Of a stretch of 64,000 nucleotides of DNA, positions 53,578-64,000 are shown piece after piece. The stretch is taken from the NCBI RefSeq assembly GCF_001245615.1, contig NZ_CWKH01000002.1, positions 1,178,001 to 1,242,000 on the forward strand, read 5' to 3'. The DNA is from Mycolicibacterium neworleansense (GTDB lineage Bacteria > Actinomycetota > Actinomycetes > Mycobacteriales > Mycobacteriaceae). Position numbers and translations under genes: made by a program. Numbering within the stretch: position 1 is the stretch's first letter; every line of letters begins with the position of its first letter. The notes under the pieces were generated by a model. The model did no database searches, had not been told where the DNA came from, and was given only the letters and a program-made list of their open reading frames with translations.

Positions 53578-54375
53578 TCAGCCCTGCCTGGCGCGCCGGG
53601 CCAACTCGACTGTGGCCGCGCGCAACTCGCCGTATGAGCTGATCGGCGCGGCGTAGCCGACCCGGATGTAGGCCATTCCCCGCTCGGTGGTGACCCGCAG
53701 ATCCAGGCCGTAGCGGTCGGCGCCGGTACACACCGCCGCTCCTGCGTCGGGGTAGCCGCCCAGCGTCCGGGCCATGTCGGCCAGCGAATCGGCGTGGTCG
53801 GCGTTGAGATGCTCGATCGCGCCGGCGGCGTGCGGTGAGACCGGGTCGGGTTCGGCGGCCGAATAGGCCTGCCCGGTGGTCGAGTCCATCCGGCCGTAGC
53901 CGCCGACCCAGCGCACGCGGTGTACCCGCAGCACCCAGAGCGAGAAGTCGCTGAAGTCGATGTAGTACCGGGCGGCGGCGACCGCGTCCAGATGGGCTTG
54001 GCGCGCCGCGGCGAGCTCGTCGCCGGTGGGCCGTTCGGCGATCCCGGCCAGCGTGATGCGACTGCTGGCCAACGGATCCGACCCGGAATGGGGCGCGACG
54101 ATGGAGATGCTGGCCCGAGGGTCGCCGGCCAGATTGCGACCGTGCTCGGCCATGTTCGACACACAGAGCACCGGGGCGCCGGCCAGCAGCCCGTAGGTGA
54201 CGAACGATGCCCACGGGTCGCCGTCGGCGGTGAGGGAGGCCAGCGTGCCAGCGTTGGTCGACGCCGCGATCGTGCGGGCTTCCTCGCCCGCAGACGGACG
54301 AGCCCCCTCGGTCACCTCCGTCAACGGGGGAGGAACCGAAGGGGCATCACCTGGGTCGCCATGATCGCGCGTCAC
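53578..54375 (-). CDS. HugZ/DUF2470 family PPOX-fold protein
   Basis: 265 aa. A flavin-type split barrel (ASFVTYGLLAGAPVLCVSNM; SRITLAGIAERPTG) is followed by a C-terminal DUF2470-like domain (HAAGAIEHLNADHADSLADMARTLGG). The layout is that of HugZ haem-degrading proteins; haem or F420 use is not decided. GTG 54375. Confidence 0.78.
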   Translation of the reverse strand: MTRDHGDPGDAPSVPPPLTEVTEGARPSAGEEARTIAASTNAGTLASLTADGDPWASFVTYGLLAGAPVLCVSNMAEHGRNLAGDPRASISIVAPHSGSDPLASSRITLAGIAERPTGDELAAARQAHLDAVAAARYYIDFSDFSLWVLRVHRVRWVGGYGRMDSTTGQAYSAAEPDPVSPHAAGAIEHLNADHADSLADMARTLGGYPDAGAAVCTGADRYGLDLRVTTERGMAYIRVGYAAPISSYGELRAATVELARRARQG

Positions 54376-54405
54376 GCGGCGACCCTACCGTTCGTGCGTT
54401 GCGTG

Positions 54406-54903
54406 CTAGCCGCCGAGAGCGGCGATCAGATCCTTGATCTGAGCGGTTTCGGACTCGGTCGCGGGCTCCTCGGCCTCGACGGCCTCGATGAGGTCCTTGC
54501 GCAGGCCGACGCCGTTGGCGGCTTCCTGCGTCGACAGCTTCGCGCGGCCGCGGGCGACGTAGAGACGCTGACCGAGCGTGGCCCCCGGGCCCTCGGACGC
54601 GGTCGTCATCAGTTCGTCGTAGCGGTGCCGCACGCCGCTGAGCGCGACGATGACGGACGGGGTCACGCGGCTGCGGCCCGCCGCCTCCGACAGCGACGTC
54701 TGCAGCTTGCGCAGACCGCTGAGAACGACTGCGACACGGTCGGCGTACTCGGGGTCGCCGACCGGCGGTAGCGCGTCGATCGCGGCGATGTACATGTGCA
54801 TCGCCGCATCAGACAGTCCAACGATTACTGGTGCTTCACCGTCATTTGGTGCGGACTCACCCACAGGCCATCCCTCGTCGAATGTTCGTGATCGCCGGCC
54901 CAT
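54406..54903 (-). CDS. HTH (XRE-like) DNA-binding protein
   Basis: 165 aa. The C-terminal ~60 residues carry a helix-turn-helix (TLGQRLYVARGRAKLSTQEA, GVGLRKDLIEAVEAEE), the N-terminal part is helical without a known motif. ATG 54903 chosen; no strong ribosome site is seen, and a TTG at 54960 is in frame. Lies upstream of treS on the other strand, possibly its regulator. Confidence 0.55.
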   Translation of the reverse strand: MGRRSRTFDEGWPVGESAPNDGEAPVIVGLSDAAMHMYIAAIDALPPVGDPEYADRVAVVLSGLRKLQTSLSEAAGRSRVTPSVIVALSGVRHRYDELMTTASEGPGATLGQRLYVARGRAKLSTQEAANGVGLRKDLIEAVEAEEPATESETAQIKDLIAALGG

Positions 54904-55091
54904 AGCCGACGAGGAGATCAAATGCGGGAAAAACGTAACCCGTCGCGGTCTCTTATTCAACCGTTAGTTTTTCCGCAAACAAGTGCGCGTGGGCGAATCA
55001 CGTTGCTGCAGGATCGTTTCGGGATGGTGACGTGAGGCAGAGGTTCGCAGCGGGTGTCGAGTGGGAAGGAAGTGGGTACGTTGGGAAGCTG

Positions 55092-56836
<1,745 letters not shown>

Positions 56837-56840
<4 letters not shown>

Positions 56841-58159
56841 ACGTCGAATTCGGTGACTGGCTGGGCCAGCAGCGGTGGTATGCCGGCCGTGGCCGTGAGT
56901 TGGCCGCCGCCACACCGGATTCGGTGGTCGCCCTCAGCGACGACCTCGACCTGACATTGCTCAAGGTGTCGTACGCCGACGGTGGCACCGAGCGGTACCA
57001 GGTGCTGGTGAAGTGGGATGCCGACCCGATCGACGAGTACAGCGCGGTGGCGACCATCGGCGCCGCCGGTGGGCGGACCGCCTACGACGCCCTCTACGAC
57101 CCCGAGGCGGCGCGGTATCTGCTGGAGATGATCGACCGCTCGGCCTCGGTGGGCGGGCTCAGGTGCGGCAAGGAGCCGGACGCCGTCCTGCCGCTGGACG
57201 CCGCCGCTCGCGTCTCCGCGGCCGAACAGAGCAACACCAGCGTGGTGTTCGGGCAGGACGCCGTGTTCAAGGTGTTCCGCCGGCTCACCCCTGGCGTCAA
57301 TCCCGACATCGAGCTCAACCGGGTGCTGGCCCGGGCCGCCAACCCGCACGTGGCGAGGCTGCTCGGCTCGATGGACATCGACTGGGACGGTGAGGCTTTC
57401 GCACTGGGCATGGTCACCGAGTTCGCCGCCAACTCCGCCGAGGGCTGGGACATGGCCACCGCGAGCACCCGGGATCTGTTCGCCGAGGGTGACCTGTACG
57501 CCGACGAGGTGGGTGGGGACTTCGCCGCCGAGTCCTATCGCCTGGGTGAGGCGGTCGCCTCGGTGCACGCCTGTCTGGCCGAGGAACTCGGCACCGAGTC
57601 GGTGCCGTTCCCGGCTGAGCTGATGACCACGCGGCTGACCGCCGCGGCTGAGGCGGTACCCGAACTGCGCCAGCATGTCTCGCTGATCGAGGACCGCTAC
57701 CGCAAGTTGGCCGACGAGCGGGTGAGCGTGCAGCGGATACACGGCGATCTGCATCTGGGCCAGGTGCTGCGGACTCCGGAGCGGTGGCTGCTGATCGATT
57801 TCGAAGGGGAGCCCGGCCAGCCGCTGGAGCTGCGCCGCAGCCCCGATTCCCCGATGCGCGACGTCGCGGGCATGGTGCGGTCCTTCGAATACGCGGCATA
57901 TGCGCGCCTGGTGGATCTGGCCACCGACGATGACCGGGCTCGGCAGCTGGCCGCCCGGGCCCGCGAATGGGCCGACCGCAACAGCAACGCATTCTGTGAC
58001 GGGTATGCCGTGGTGGCCGGAAGCGACCCGCGCGAACACGCCGCTCTGCTGGCCGCCTACGAGTTGGACAAGGCGGTCTACGAGGCGGCCTACGAGGCGC
58101 GGTACCGGCCGAGCTGGTTGCCCGTCCCGCTGGGGTCGGTGGCACGCCTGCTCGGCTGA
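56837..58159 (+). CDS. mak: maltokinase
   Basis: 440 aa kinase, aminoglycoside-phosphotransferase-like fold: catalytic loop H302-G-D304-L-H-L-G-Q and D321 of the DFE(G) motif ([16 protein letters not shown]). Phosphorylates maltose for alpha-glucan synthesis. Begins 4 bp inside treS and forms a complex with TreS in mycobacteria. Confidence 0.95.
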
Positions 58160-58164
58160 TCACC

Positions 58165-58186
58165 TATCTTCATTAGCGTGCCTAAT
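58165..58186. promoter_or_regulatory. leaderless promoter with palindrome over the start
   Basis: TATCTT (58165-58170), a 7-nt spacer and GTG at 58178. ATTAG-CGTGC-CTAAT (58172-58186) is an inverted repeat centred on the start codon, a possible repressor site. Confidence 0.45.
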
Positions 58187-59680
58187 CAGCCTGCGCGCCG
58201 ATCGGCGTCCGGTGGGCTGCTGATCGCGGTGCTCGCCGCCGCCGGCATCAGCGTCTCGCTCATGCAGACCCTGATCATCCCGCTCATCCCGCAGTTGCCA
58301 ACGCTGCTCGGCACCAGCGCAGCGAATGCGTCGTGGGCGGTCACCGCGACGCTGCTGACCGGTGCCGTGGCGACCCCGATGCTGGGCAGGCTCGGAGACA
58401 TGTACGGCCCCAAGCGGATCCTGGTGCTGTGCGCCGCGCTGCTGTTCATCGGATCGCTCGTCGCCGCCCTGACCACGTCGCTGATCCCGCTCGTCATCGG
58501 CCGCGGGCTGCAGGGATTCGGCGCCCCGGTGATCCCGCTGGGCATCAGTGTGTTGCGCGCCGCCCTGCCCGCCGAGCGGGTGGCCTCGGCGATGGGGATG
58601 ATGAGCGCCTCGCTCGGGGTCGGCGGGGCACTGGGCCTGCCGTTGTCGGCGGTGATCGCCGAACATTTCGACTGGCATGCCCTGTTCTGGTGTTCGGCCT
58701 TCCTCGGCCTGGCCTCCGCGATCCTGTTCGTCCTGCTGGTGCCCGACTTGGAACCGGTGTCCTCCGATCACCGCTTCGATCCGATCGGGGCCCTGGCACT
58801 CGGTGCCGGTCTGGTGATGCTGTTGCTGCCGATCTCCAAGGGCGGGATGTGGGGCTGGGGCAGTCCAACCACGTTGGGGATGTTCACGGCCGCGGTGGTG
58901 ACTTTCGCGGTTTTCACGTGGTGGCAGTACCGGGCTCCCTCGCCCATCGTGGACATGCGCACCACGCTGAAACGACCGGTCCTGCTGACGAACGTGTCGT
59001 CCATCGCGGTGGGCTTCGGAATGTTCGCGTTGTCGCTCGTGGGCCCGCAGCTGCTGGAGATGCCCCGGGAAACGGGATTCGGGTTGGGACAGAGCATGAT
59101 CGCAACCGGCCTGTGGATGGCCCCCGGCGGGCTGGCGATGATGGCGGCCGCACCCGTGGCCGCCCGGGTCGTGGCCGCGCGTGGGCCGAAGATCGTCCTG
59201 GTGATCGGCAGCGTCATCATCGCCGCCGGCTACCTGGCCGGCACCGTGCTGCTCAGCACCCCGGTCGGGGTGATGGTGCTCGGCCTGATCGTCAGCTTCG
59301 GCGTCGGGTTCGCCTTCGCGGCACTGCCCGCCTTGATCAACGCGGCGGTGCCGGTCTCGGAAACCGCGTCCGCCAACAGCATCAACTCACTGGCCCGCTC
59401 GCTGGGCACCTCGACCTCGAGCGCGGTCATGACCGCGGTGCTGGCCCAGATGACCGTGACGGTCGCGGGGTACGCGCTGCCGTCGTTGGCCGGGTTCCGT
59501 GTCGCGCTCCTGATCGCCGCGGCCGCCGCGACCGGTGCCGCGCTCATCGCCATGGCGATACCAAAAGCGCCCCGGCCCGGCGAGACAGAACCGGACGGGG
59601 CGCTTTCAGAAGCTGCCGAGCGTTTGGTGTCAGAGCGTAGCGATCTCGTAGCTGTCGAGCTGGCCGACCAGCGTCCGTAG
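58178..59680 (+). CDS. MFS transporter (drug efflux, 14-helix DHA2-like)
   Basis: 500 aa, about 14 hydrophobic helices. Motif A is GRLGDMYGPKRIL, motif C-like segment GAPVIPLGISVLRAALP. Its C-terminus is cytoplasmic. Leaderless GTG 58178. The final 51 bp overlap the convergent FadE gene. Confidence 0.87.
   Translation: MPNQPARRSASGGLLIAVLAAAGISVSLMQTLIIPLIPQLPTLLGTSAANASWAVTATLLTGAVATPMLGRLGDMYGPKRILVLCAALLFIGSLVAALTTSLIPLVIGRGLQGFGAPVIPLGISVLRAALPAERVASAMGMMSASLGVGGALGLPLSAVIAEHFDWHALFWCSAFLGLASAILFVLLVPDLEPVSSDHRFDPIGALALGAGLVMLLLPISKGGMWGWGSPTTLGMFTAAVVTFAVFTWWQYRAPSPIVDMRTTLKRPVLLTNVSSIAVGFGMFALSLVGPQLLEMPRETGFGLGQSMIATGLWMAPGGLAMMAAAPVAARVVAARGPKIVLVIGSVIIAAGYLAGTVLLSTPVGVMVLGLIVSFGVGFAFAALPALINAAVPVSETASANSINSLARSLGTSTSSAVMTAVLAQMTVTVAGYALPSLAGFRVALLIAAAAATGAALIAMAIPKAPRPGETEPDGALSEAAERLVSERSDLVAVELADQRP
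59564..59606. terminator. bidirectional-type hairpin in MFS 3' end
   Basis: AAAGCGCCCC (59564-59573) and GGGGCGCTTT (59597-59606): 10-bp perfect stem, inner CCGG/CCGG pairs, then TTTT on the minus strand. Lies 24 bp past the stop of the FadE gene, inside the MFS coding region. Confidence 0.6.
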
Positions 59681-60730
59681 CTGATCGGCGGACGAGCCCA
59701 GGGTGTGCTCGATCGCGGTCAACCGGGCTGCGTAGTGGCCGATCGGGTACTCCGCGGTGACGCCGATGCCGCCATGCAGCTGGATCGATTCCTGCGCGAT
59801 GTGCCGGCCCGACCGCCCGATCTGCAGCTTGGCGCGGGCGGCGATCACCGGGTCGAGTTCACCGTCGGCGATGGACATCGCGGCGTAGTTGCCCATGCTG
59901 CGCGCCAGCTCCAGCGACATGTACATGTCGGCGGCCCGCTGGGTCAGGGTCTGGAACTTGCTCAACGTGACCCCGAACTGCTTGCGCTGCTTGAGGTAAT
60001 CGGTGGTCAGGCGCAGCGACTCGTCCATCGCGCCGACCGCCTCGGCGCACAGGCCCGCCGAGATCCGGACCAGGGCGTTGGCGATCGCGGCACTGGCATC
60101 GGCTGCCTCACCGAGCGGCTCGGCGGGAGCGGCGTCCAGGTCTACCTGGGCCCCGCGCTGGCCGTCGAACGTGCGGTAACCCTGGCGCGTGACGTTCGCG
60201 GCGTCGACCAGGAACAGTCCGGTGCCGCCGTCGGGCAGGGCGGCACTGACAATCAGCGTGTCGGCGACATCACCGGCCAGCACCGGGTTCTTGGTGCCGC
60301 TCAGGGTCCAGCCGTCGCCGCTGCGCGACGCGGTCGTGGTGACACCGGCCGACCCGCGCACGCCCGGTTCGGCGTGGGCGAAGGCCAGGATCCGCTCGCC
60401 GGAGGCGACATCGTCGAGCAGTGCGCGCTGGGCGTCGGTCCCGGCCTCGGCGATGATCGCACCCGGGCCGATCGCTCCGTGCAGTACCGGCTCGGGTGCC
60501 AGCCGGCGCCCGATCTCGTTGAGTACCACCATGATCTCGATCTGGCCACCGGAATCCTCGTCGAAACCCAGTCCGAGAACGCCGACCTCGGCGAGCTGCC
60601 CCCACACCTGGCGGTCGAATCCGGGCTCGGTCTCCACCACCTTGTTGCGCTTCTCGGTGTCGTAGCCCGACAGCAGGTCGCGGGTGGTGTCGGCCAGCAG
60701 GGTCTGTTCGTCAGTTAGCTGAAAGTCCAT
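59630..60730 (-). CDS. acyl-CoA dehydrogenase (heteromeric beta-type)
   Basis: 366 aa. LKQRKQFGVTLSKFQTLTQR and QLHGGIGVTAEYPIGHYAAR are the beta-like segments; the middle domain lacks the usual FAD-loop W-x-x-S-x-P. Follows the alpha-type gene by 8 bp and probably forms an alpha2beta2 enzyme with it. Confidence 0.85.
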   Translation of the reverse strand: MDFQLTDEQTLLADTTRDLLSGYDTEKRNKVVETEPGFDRQVWGQLAEVGVLGLGFDEDSGGQIEIMVVLNEIGRRLAPEPVLHGAIGPGAIIAEAGTDAQRALLDDVASGERILAFAHAEPGVRGSAGVTTTASRSGDGWTLSGTKNPVLAGDVADTLIVSAALPDGGTGLFLVDAANVTRQGYRTFDGQRGAQVDLDAAPAEPLGEAADASAAIANALVRISAGLCAEAVGAMDESLRLTTDYLKQRKQFGVTLSKFQTLTQRAADMYMSLELARSMGNYAAMSIADGELDPVIAARAKLQIGRSGRHIAQESIQLHGGIGVTAEYPIGHYAARLTAIEHTLGSSADQLRTLVGQLDSYEIATL

Positions 60731-60738
60731 GGCTCAAC

Positions 60739-61896
<1,158 letters not shown>

Positions 61897-61956
61897 GTCT
61901 GCACACTAAACCACCCGGTTGGTCGGGAGCCATGGCGGTCGGCAAGTCCGCCGTCG

Positions 61957-62763
61957 TCAGCGCACCAGCCGGCGCAGGAGTGCCGAGGCCGCCGCGATGC
62001 CCACCACAGCGGCCGCGACCAGCACGCCGATGTCCAGCGCCCAGTTGGTTCCGGTGCCGAGCAGCAGCCCGCGCAACGCGTTGACCTCGTAGCTGAGCGG
62101 GTTGACGGTGGACAGCCAGCGCAGCCAGGTCGGCATGATGTCGACGGGATAGAGCGCATTGGACGCGAAGAACAACGGCATGGTGATCGCCTGGCCGATG
62201 CCCATCAACCGGTCCCGCTTGCGCACCAGCCCGGCCAGCGTCATCGAAAGACAGGCGAAGAACGCCGCGCCCAGCGCCACGACGGCCATCGCGGCCAGGA
62301 TGCGCAACGGATTGGTCGTCATCGCGATCCCCATCAGGTATGCCAGGGCCACCACCCCGAGCACCTGAACCACCGAGCGCACCCCGGCCGCGAACGCCTT
62401 GCCCGCCACCAGCGCCGAGGCCGGCGCCGGGGTCACCATGAGCTTGGCCAGGATGCCCGCATCGCGGTCCCAGATGATCTGGATGCCGTAGAAGATCGAG
62501 ATGAACAGGGCCGATTGGGCGATGATGCCCGGCGCCAGAAACGCCAGGTAGGGCACATCTCCGGTGTCGACGAGGTGCAGCCGGCTGAACGTCTGGCCGA
62601 AGATCAACAACCACAGCGCCGGCTGCACCATGCGGGTGAACAACTCGGTGCGGTCATGGCGCAGCTTCTGCAGTTCGACGAGGGCGAAGGCCGACATGCG
62701 CCGGGCCATCGCGCGCACCCGGCGCATCCCGCGCGGCGCCAGGACCAGAGCATCAACCGACAC
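61957..62763 (-). CDS. ABC-2 type permease (DrrB-like)
   Basis: 268 aa, six helices; VQPALWLLIFGQTFS, SLSYEV-type NPLSYEVNALRGLL and VRKRDRLMGIGQAITMPLFF fit the daunorubicin-resistance permeases. GTG 62763 overlaps the ATPase by 11 bp. Confidence 0.87.
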   Translation of the reverse strand: MSVDALVLAPRGMRRVRAMARRMSAFALVELQKLRHDRTELFTRMVQPALWLLIFGQTFSRLHLVDTGDVPYLAFLAPGIIAQSALFISIFYGIQIIWDRDAGILAKLMVTPAPASALVAGKAFAAGVRSVVQVLGVVALAYLMGIAMTTNPLRILAAMAVVALGAAFFACLSMTLAGLVRKRDRLMGIGQAITMPLFFASNALYPVDIMPTWLRWLSTVNPLSYEVNALRGLLLGTGTNWALDIGVLVAAAVVGIAAASALLRRLVR

Positions 62764-63586
62764 GGCGCGCCGTCCTGCGGGTCGCACGCACCTCACGCAC
62801 GCCGCCGGGCCGCTGCCCGGCATCGGCCAGGTCGGACCCGGCGTAGTGGCGGAAGACGTCCTCCAGCGAGGCGTCCTGGGCGTCGGTGGCCTTCAGCACT
62901 CGCTCTTTCAATTCCGACGGTGTCCCGACCGCCTGCAACCGCCCGTGGTGCATCAGGGCGACCCGGTCGCACAGCGCGTCGGCCTCGCCCATGTAGTGCG
63001 TGGTGAGCAGCACCGTCATGCCGAACTCGGCCTGCATCCGGCCGACCTGCGCCCAGACGCTGTCGCGGGCGATGGGATCCAGCCCGACCGTGGGCTCGTC
63101 GAGGATCAACAGCAGCGGGCGGTTGACCAGTGCCTGGGCCAGCTCGAGGCGGCGCACCATGCCCCCGGAGTAGGTGCCGGCCACGGCGCCGGCGACATCG
63201 AGCAGCTGCATCGACTCCAGCGCCTGGTCCACCCGCTCTCGGCGTTCGGCCCGCGGCACGTCGTACAGGCGCGCGAACAATTCGACGTTCTGCCGGCCCG
63301 TCAATGAGGCTTCGATCGAGAGTTGTTGCGGGACATAGCCGATGTTGTGCCGGATGTCCATGGTGCGGCCGGTGGCGTCAAGGCCGAAGATCCGTACCTC
63401 CCCCTGCTGTACCGGTGTGAGAGTGGTCAACACCCGCACCGCGGTGGTCTTGCCCGCTCCGTTCGGGCCGAGCAGGCCCATGGTCTCACCGCGATGGACC
63501 TGCAGGGTCAGATCGTCCACCGCGGTGAACGAGCCGTAGCGGTGGGTCAGGTGCCGGCAGTCGACGGCCGGGGTCTGCTGGATCAT
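62753..63586 (-). CDS. ABC transporter ATP-binding protein (DrrA-like)
   Basis: 277 aa. Walker A GPNGAGKTT, Q-loop YVPQQLSIEASLTG, signature YSGGMVRRLELAQAL, Walker B LLILDEPTVGLDP, H-loop TTHYMGEADALCDR. Part of the MarR-DrrA-DrrB efflux operon; ATGA overlap with MarR. Confidence 0.92.
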   Translation of the reverse strand: MIQQTPAVDCRHLTHRYGSFTAVDDLTLQVHRGETMGLLGPNGAGKTTAVRVLTTLTPVQQGEVRIFGLDATGRTMDIRHNIGYVPQQLSIEASLTGRQNVELFARLYDVPRAERRERVDQALESMQLLDVAGAVAGTYSGGMVRRLELAQALVNRPLLLILDEPTVGLDPIARDSVWAQVGRMQAEFGMTVLLTTHYMGEADALCDRVALMHHGRLQAVGTPSELKERVLKATDAQDASLEDVFRHYAGSDLADAGQRPGGVREVRATRRTARRVG

Positions 63587-64000
63587 TCGTCCCCCTGTTC
63601 GGCTTCGTGCAGCAGCCGGGTCAGTTCGGTCATCACGTCCAATCCGTTTGCCAGGTCCGTGATCTGGCTGTCGTCGAGCTGTGCCAGCGCTGCCCCCAGC
63701 GCTGCCCGCCGAGCGGCCCGGGACTCGTCGGCGATCGCCTGCGCGGGCGGGGTGAGCCGCAGCCGGACCACCCGCCGATCGGCGTCGTCGACGGTTCTGC
63801 TCAGCAGTCCGTCGGCGACCAGTCGTGACACGAGCGTGGATGCGGTGTTGGGCACCAGACTGAGTTCGGCAGCCGATTCCCGCACCGAGATGTCGGGCCT
63901 GCGGCCGACCAGGCGCAGCAGTTCACCCTGTGACTGCGTCAATCCGGTGGCATCGAATCCGCCGCCGGTGGACCGGCGCAGTTGCCTGCGGAAGCGGCCG
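63583..64000 (-). CDS. MarR family regulator (partial, runs off the right edge)
   Basis: At least 139 aa; the frame is open to the window end, reading RRQLRRSTGGGFDATGLTQS then the winged HTH (SVRESAAELSLVPNTASTLVS, DDADRRVVRLRLT). First gene of the DrrAB operon and probably its repressor. The N-terminus lies outside the window. Confidence 0.85.
   Translation of the reverse strand, partial: GRFRRQLRRSTGGGFDATGLTQSQGELLRLVGRRPDISVRESAAELSLVPNTASTLVSRLVADGLLSRTVDDADRRVVRLRLTPPAQAIADESRAARRAALGAALAQLDDSQITDLANGLDVMTELTRLLHEAEQGDE

Overview
The window is high-GC actinobacterial DNA of mycobacterial type, most like a rapidly growing Mycolicibacterium (inference from gene content). Markers are irtA/irtB (mycobactin importer), an MCE protein, a second EF-G (fusA2 type) beside an F420-type PPOX enzyme, treS-mak, many acyl-CoA dehydrogenases and TetR regulators, two P450s and F420/PPOX proteins. 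Genes are densely packed, with many ATGA/GTGA overlaps. Several starts look leaderless: a TANNNT box lies 6-8 nt before the start codon. I saw no tRNA, rRNA, CRISPR array or insertion sequence.

Layout. 1-9.2 kb: AraC regulator and methyltransferase, CocE-type hydrolase, LysR and short-chain dehydrogenase (SDR), a secreted haem-binding (MHB-type) protein, a DUF4383 membrane protein opposite a broken GNAT gene, an acyl-CoA carboxylase beta chain and a PPOX protein. 9.2-12.6 kb: serine hydrolase with a nitrobindin-like protein, ArsR-SRPBCC pair, methyltransferase. 12.6-16.4 kb: an envelope operon (membrane protein, PepSY protein, PCu(A)C copper-chaperone lipoprotein, Tat-exported Dyp peroxidase). 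16.4-25.2 kb: a GyrA-like/GNAT fusion and a TetR-controlled lipid or steroid catabolic operon (SDR, fused double acyl-CoA dehydrogenase, Ltp-like thiolase, DUF35), then SDR, crotonase and TetR. 25.2-30.3 kb: TetR-irtA-irtB.

30.3-34.8 kb: a P450 with a translationally coupled unknown protein, then a three-gene cluster on the opposite strand: WXG100-like protein, a 386-aa protein ending in a zinc-metallopeptidase signature, and a lipoprotein with an internal duplication. The cluster is the best candidate for an undescribed (type VII secretion-like) system. 34.8-42.5 kb: amidohydrolase/AraC pair, DUF2127, O-methyltransferase, secreted histidine phosphatase, DMT transporter, lipoprotein and an orphan MCE gene. 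42.7-46 kb: TetR-SDR opposite a CMD-family protein and P450, around a perfect 20-bp palindrome. 45.9-58.2 kb: fusA2, F420-type PPOX, a complete ABC importer, a PyrE-like phosphoribosyltransferase, a HugZ/DUF2470 protein, an HTH protein, and treS-mak, which make maltose from trehalose and phosphorylate it for alpha-glucan synthesis. 58.2-64 kb: MFS exporter, a split acyl-CoA dehydrogenase pair, and a MarR-DrrA-DrrB type efflux operon running off the right edge.

All protein assignments rest on motif reading and remembered family features; no database search was run.
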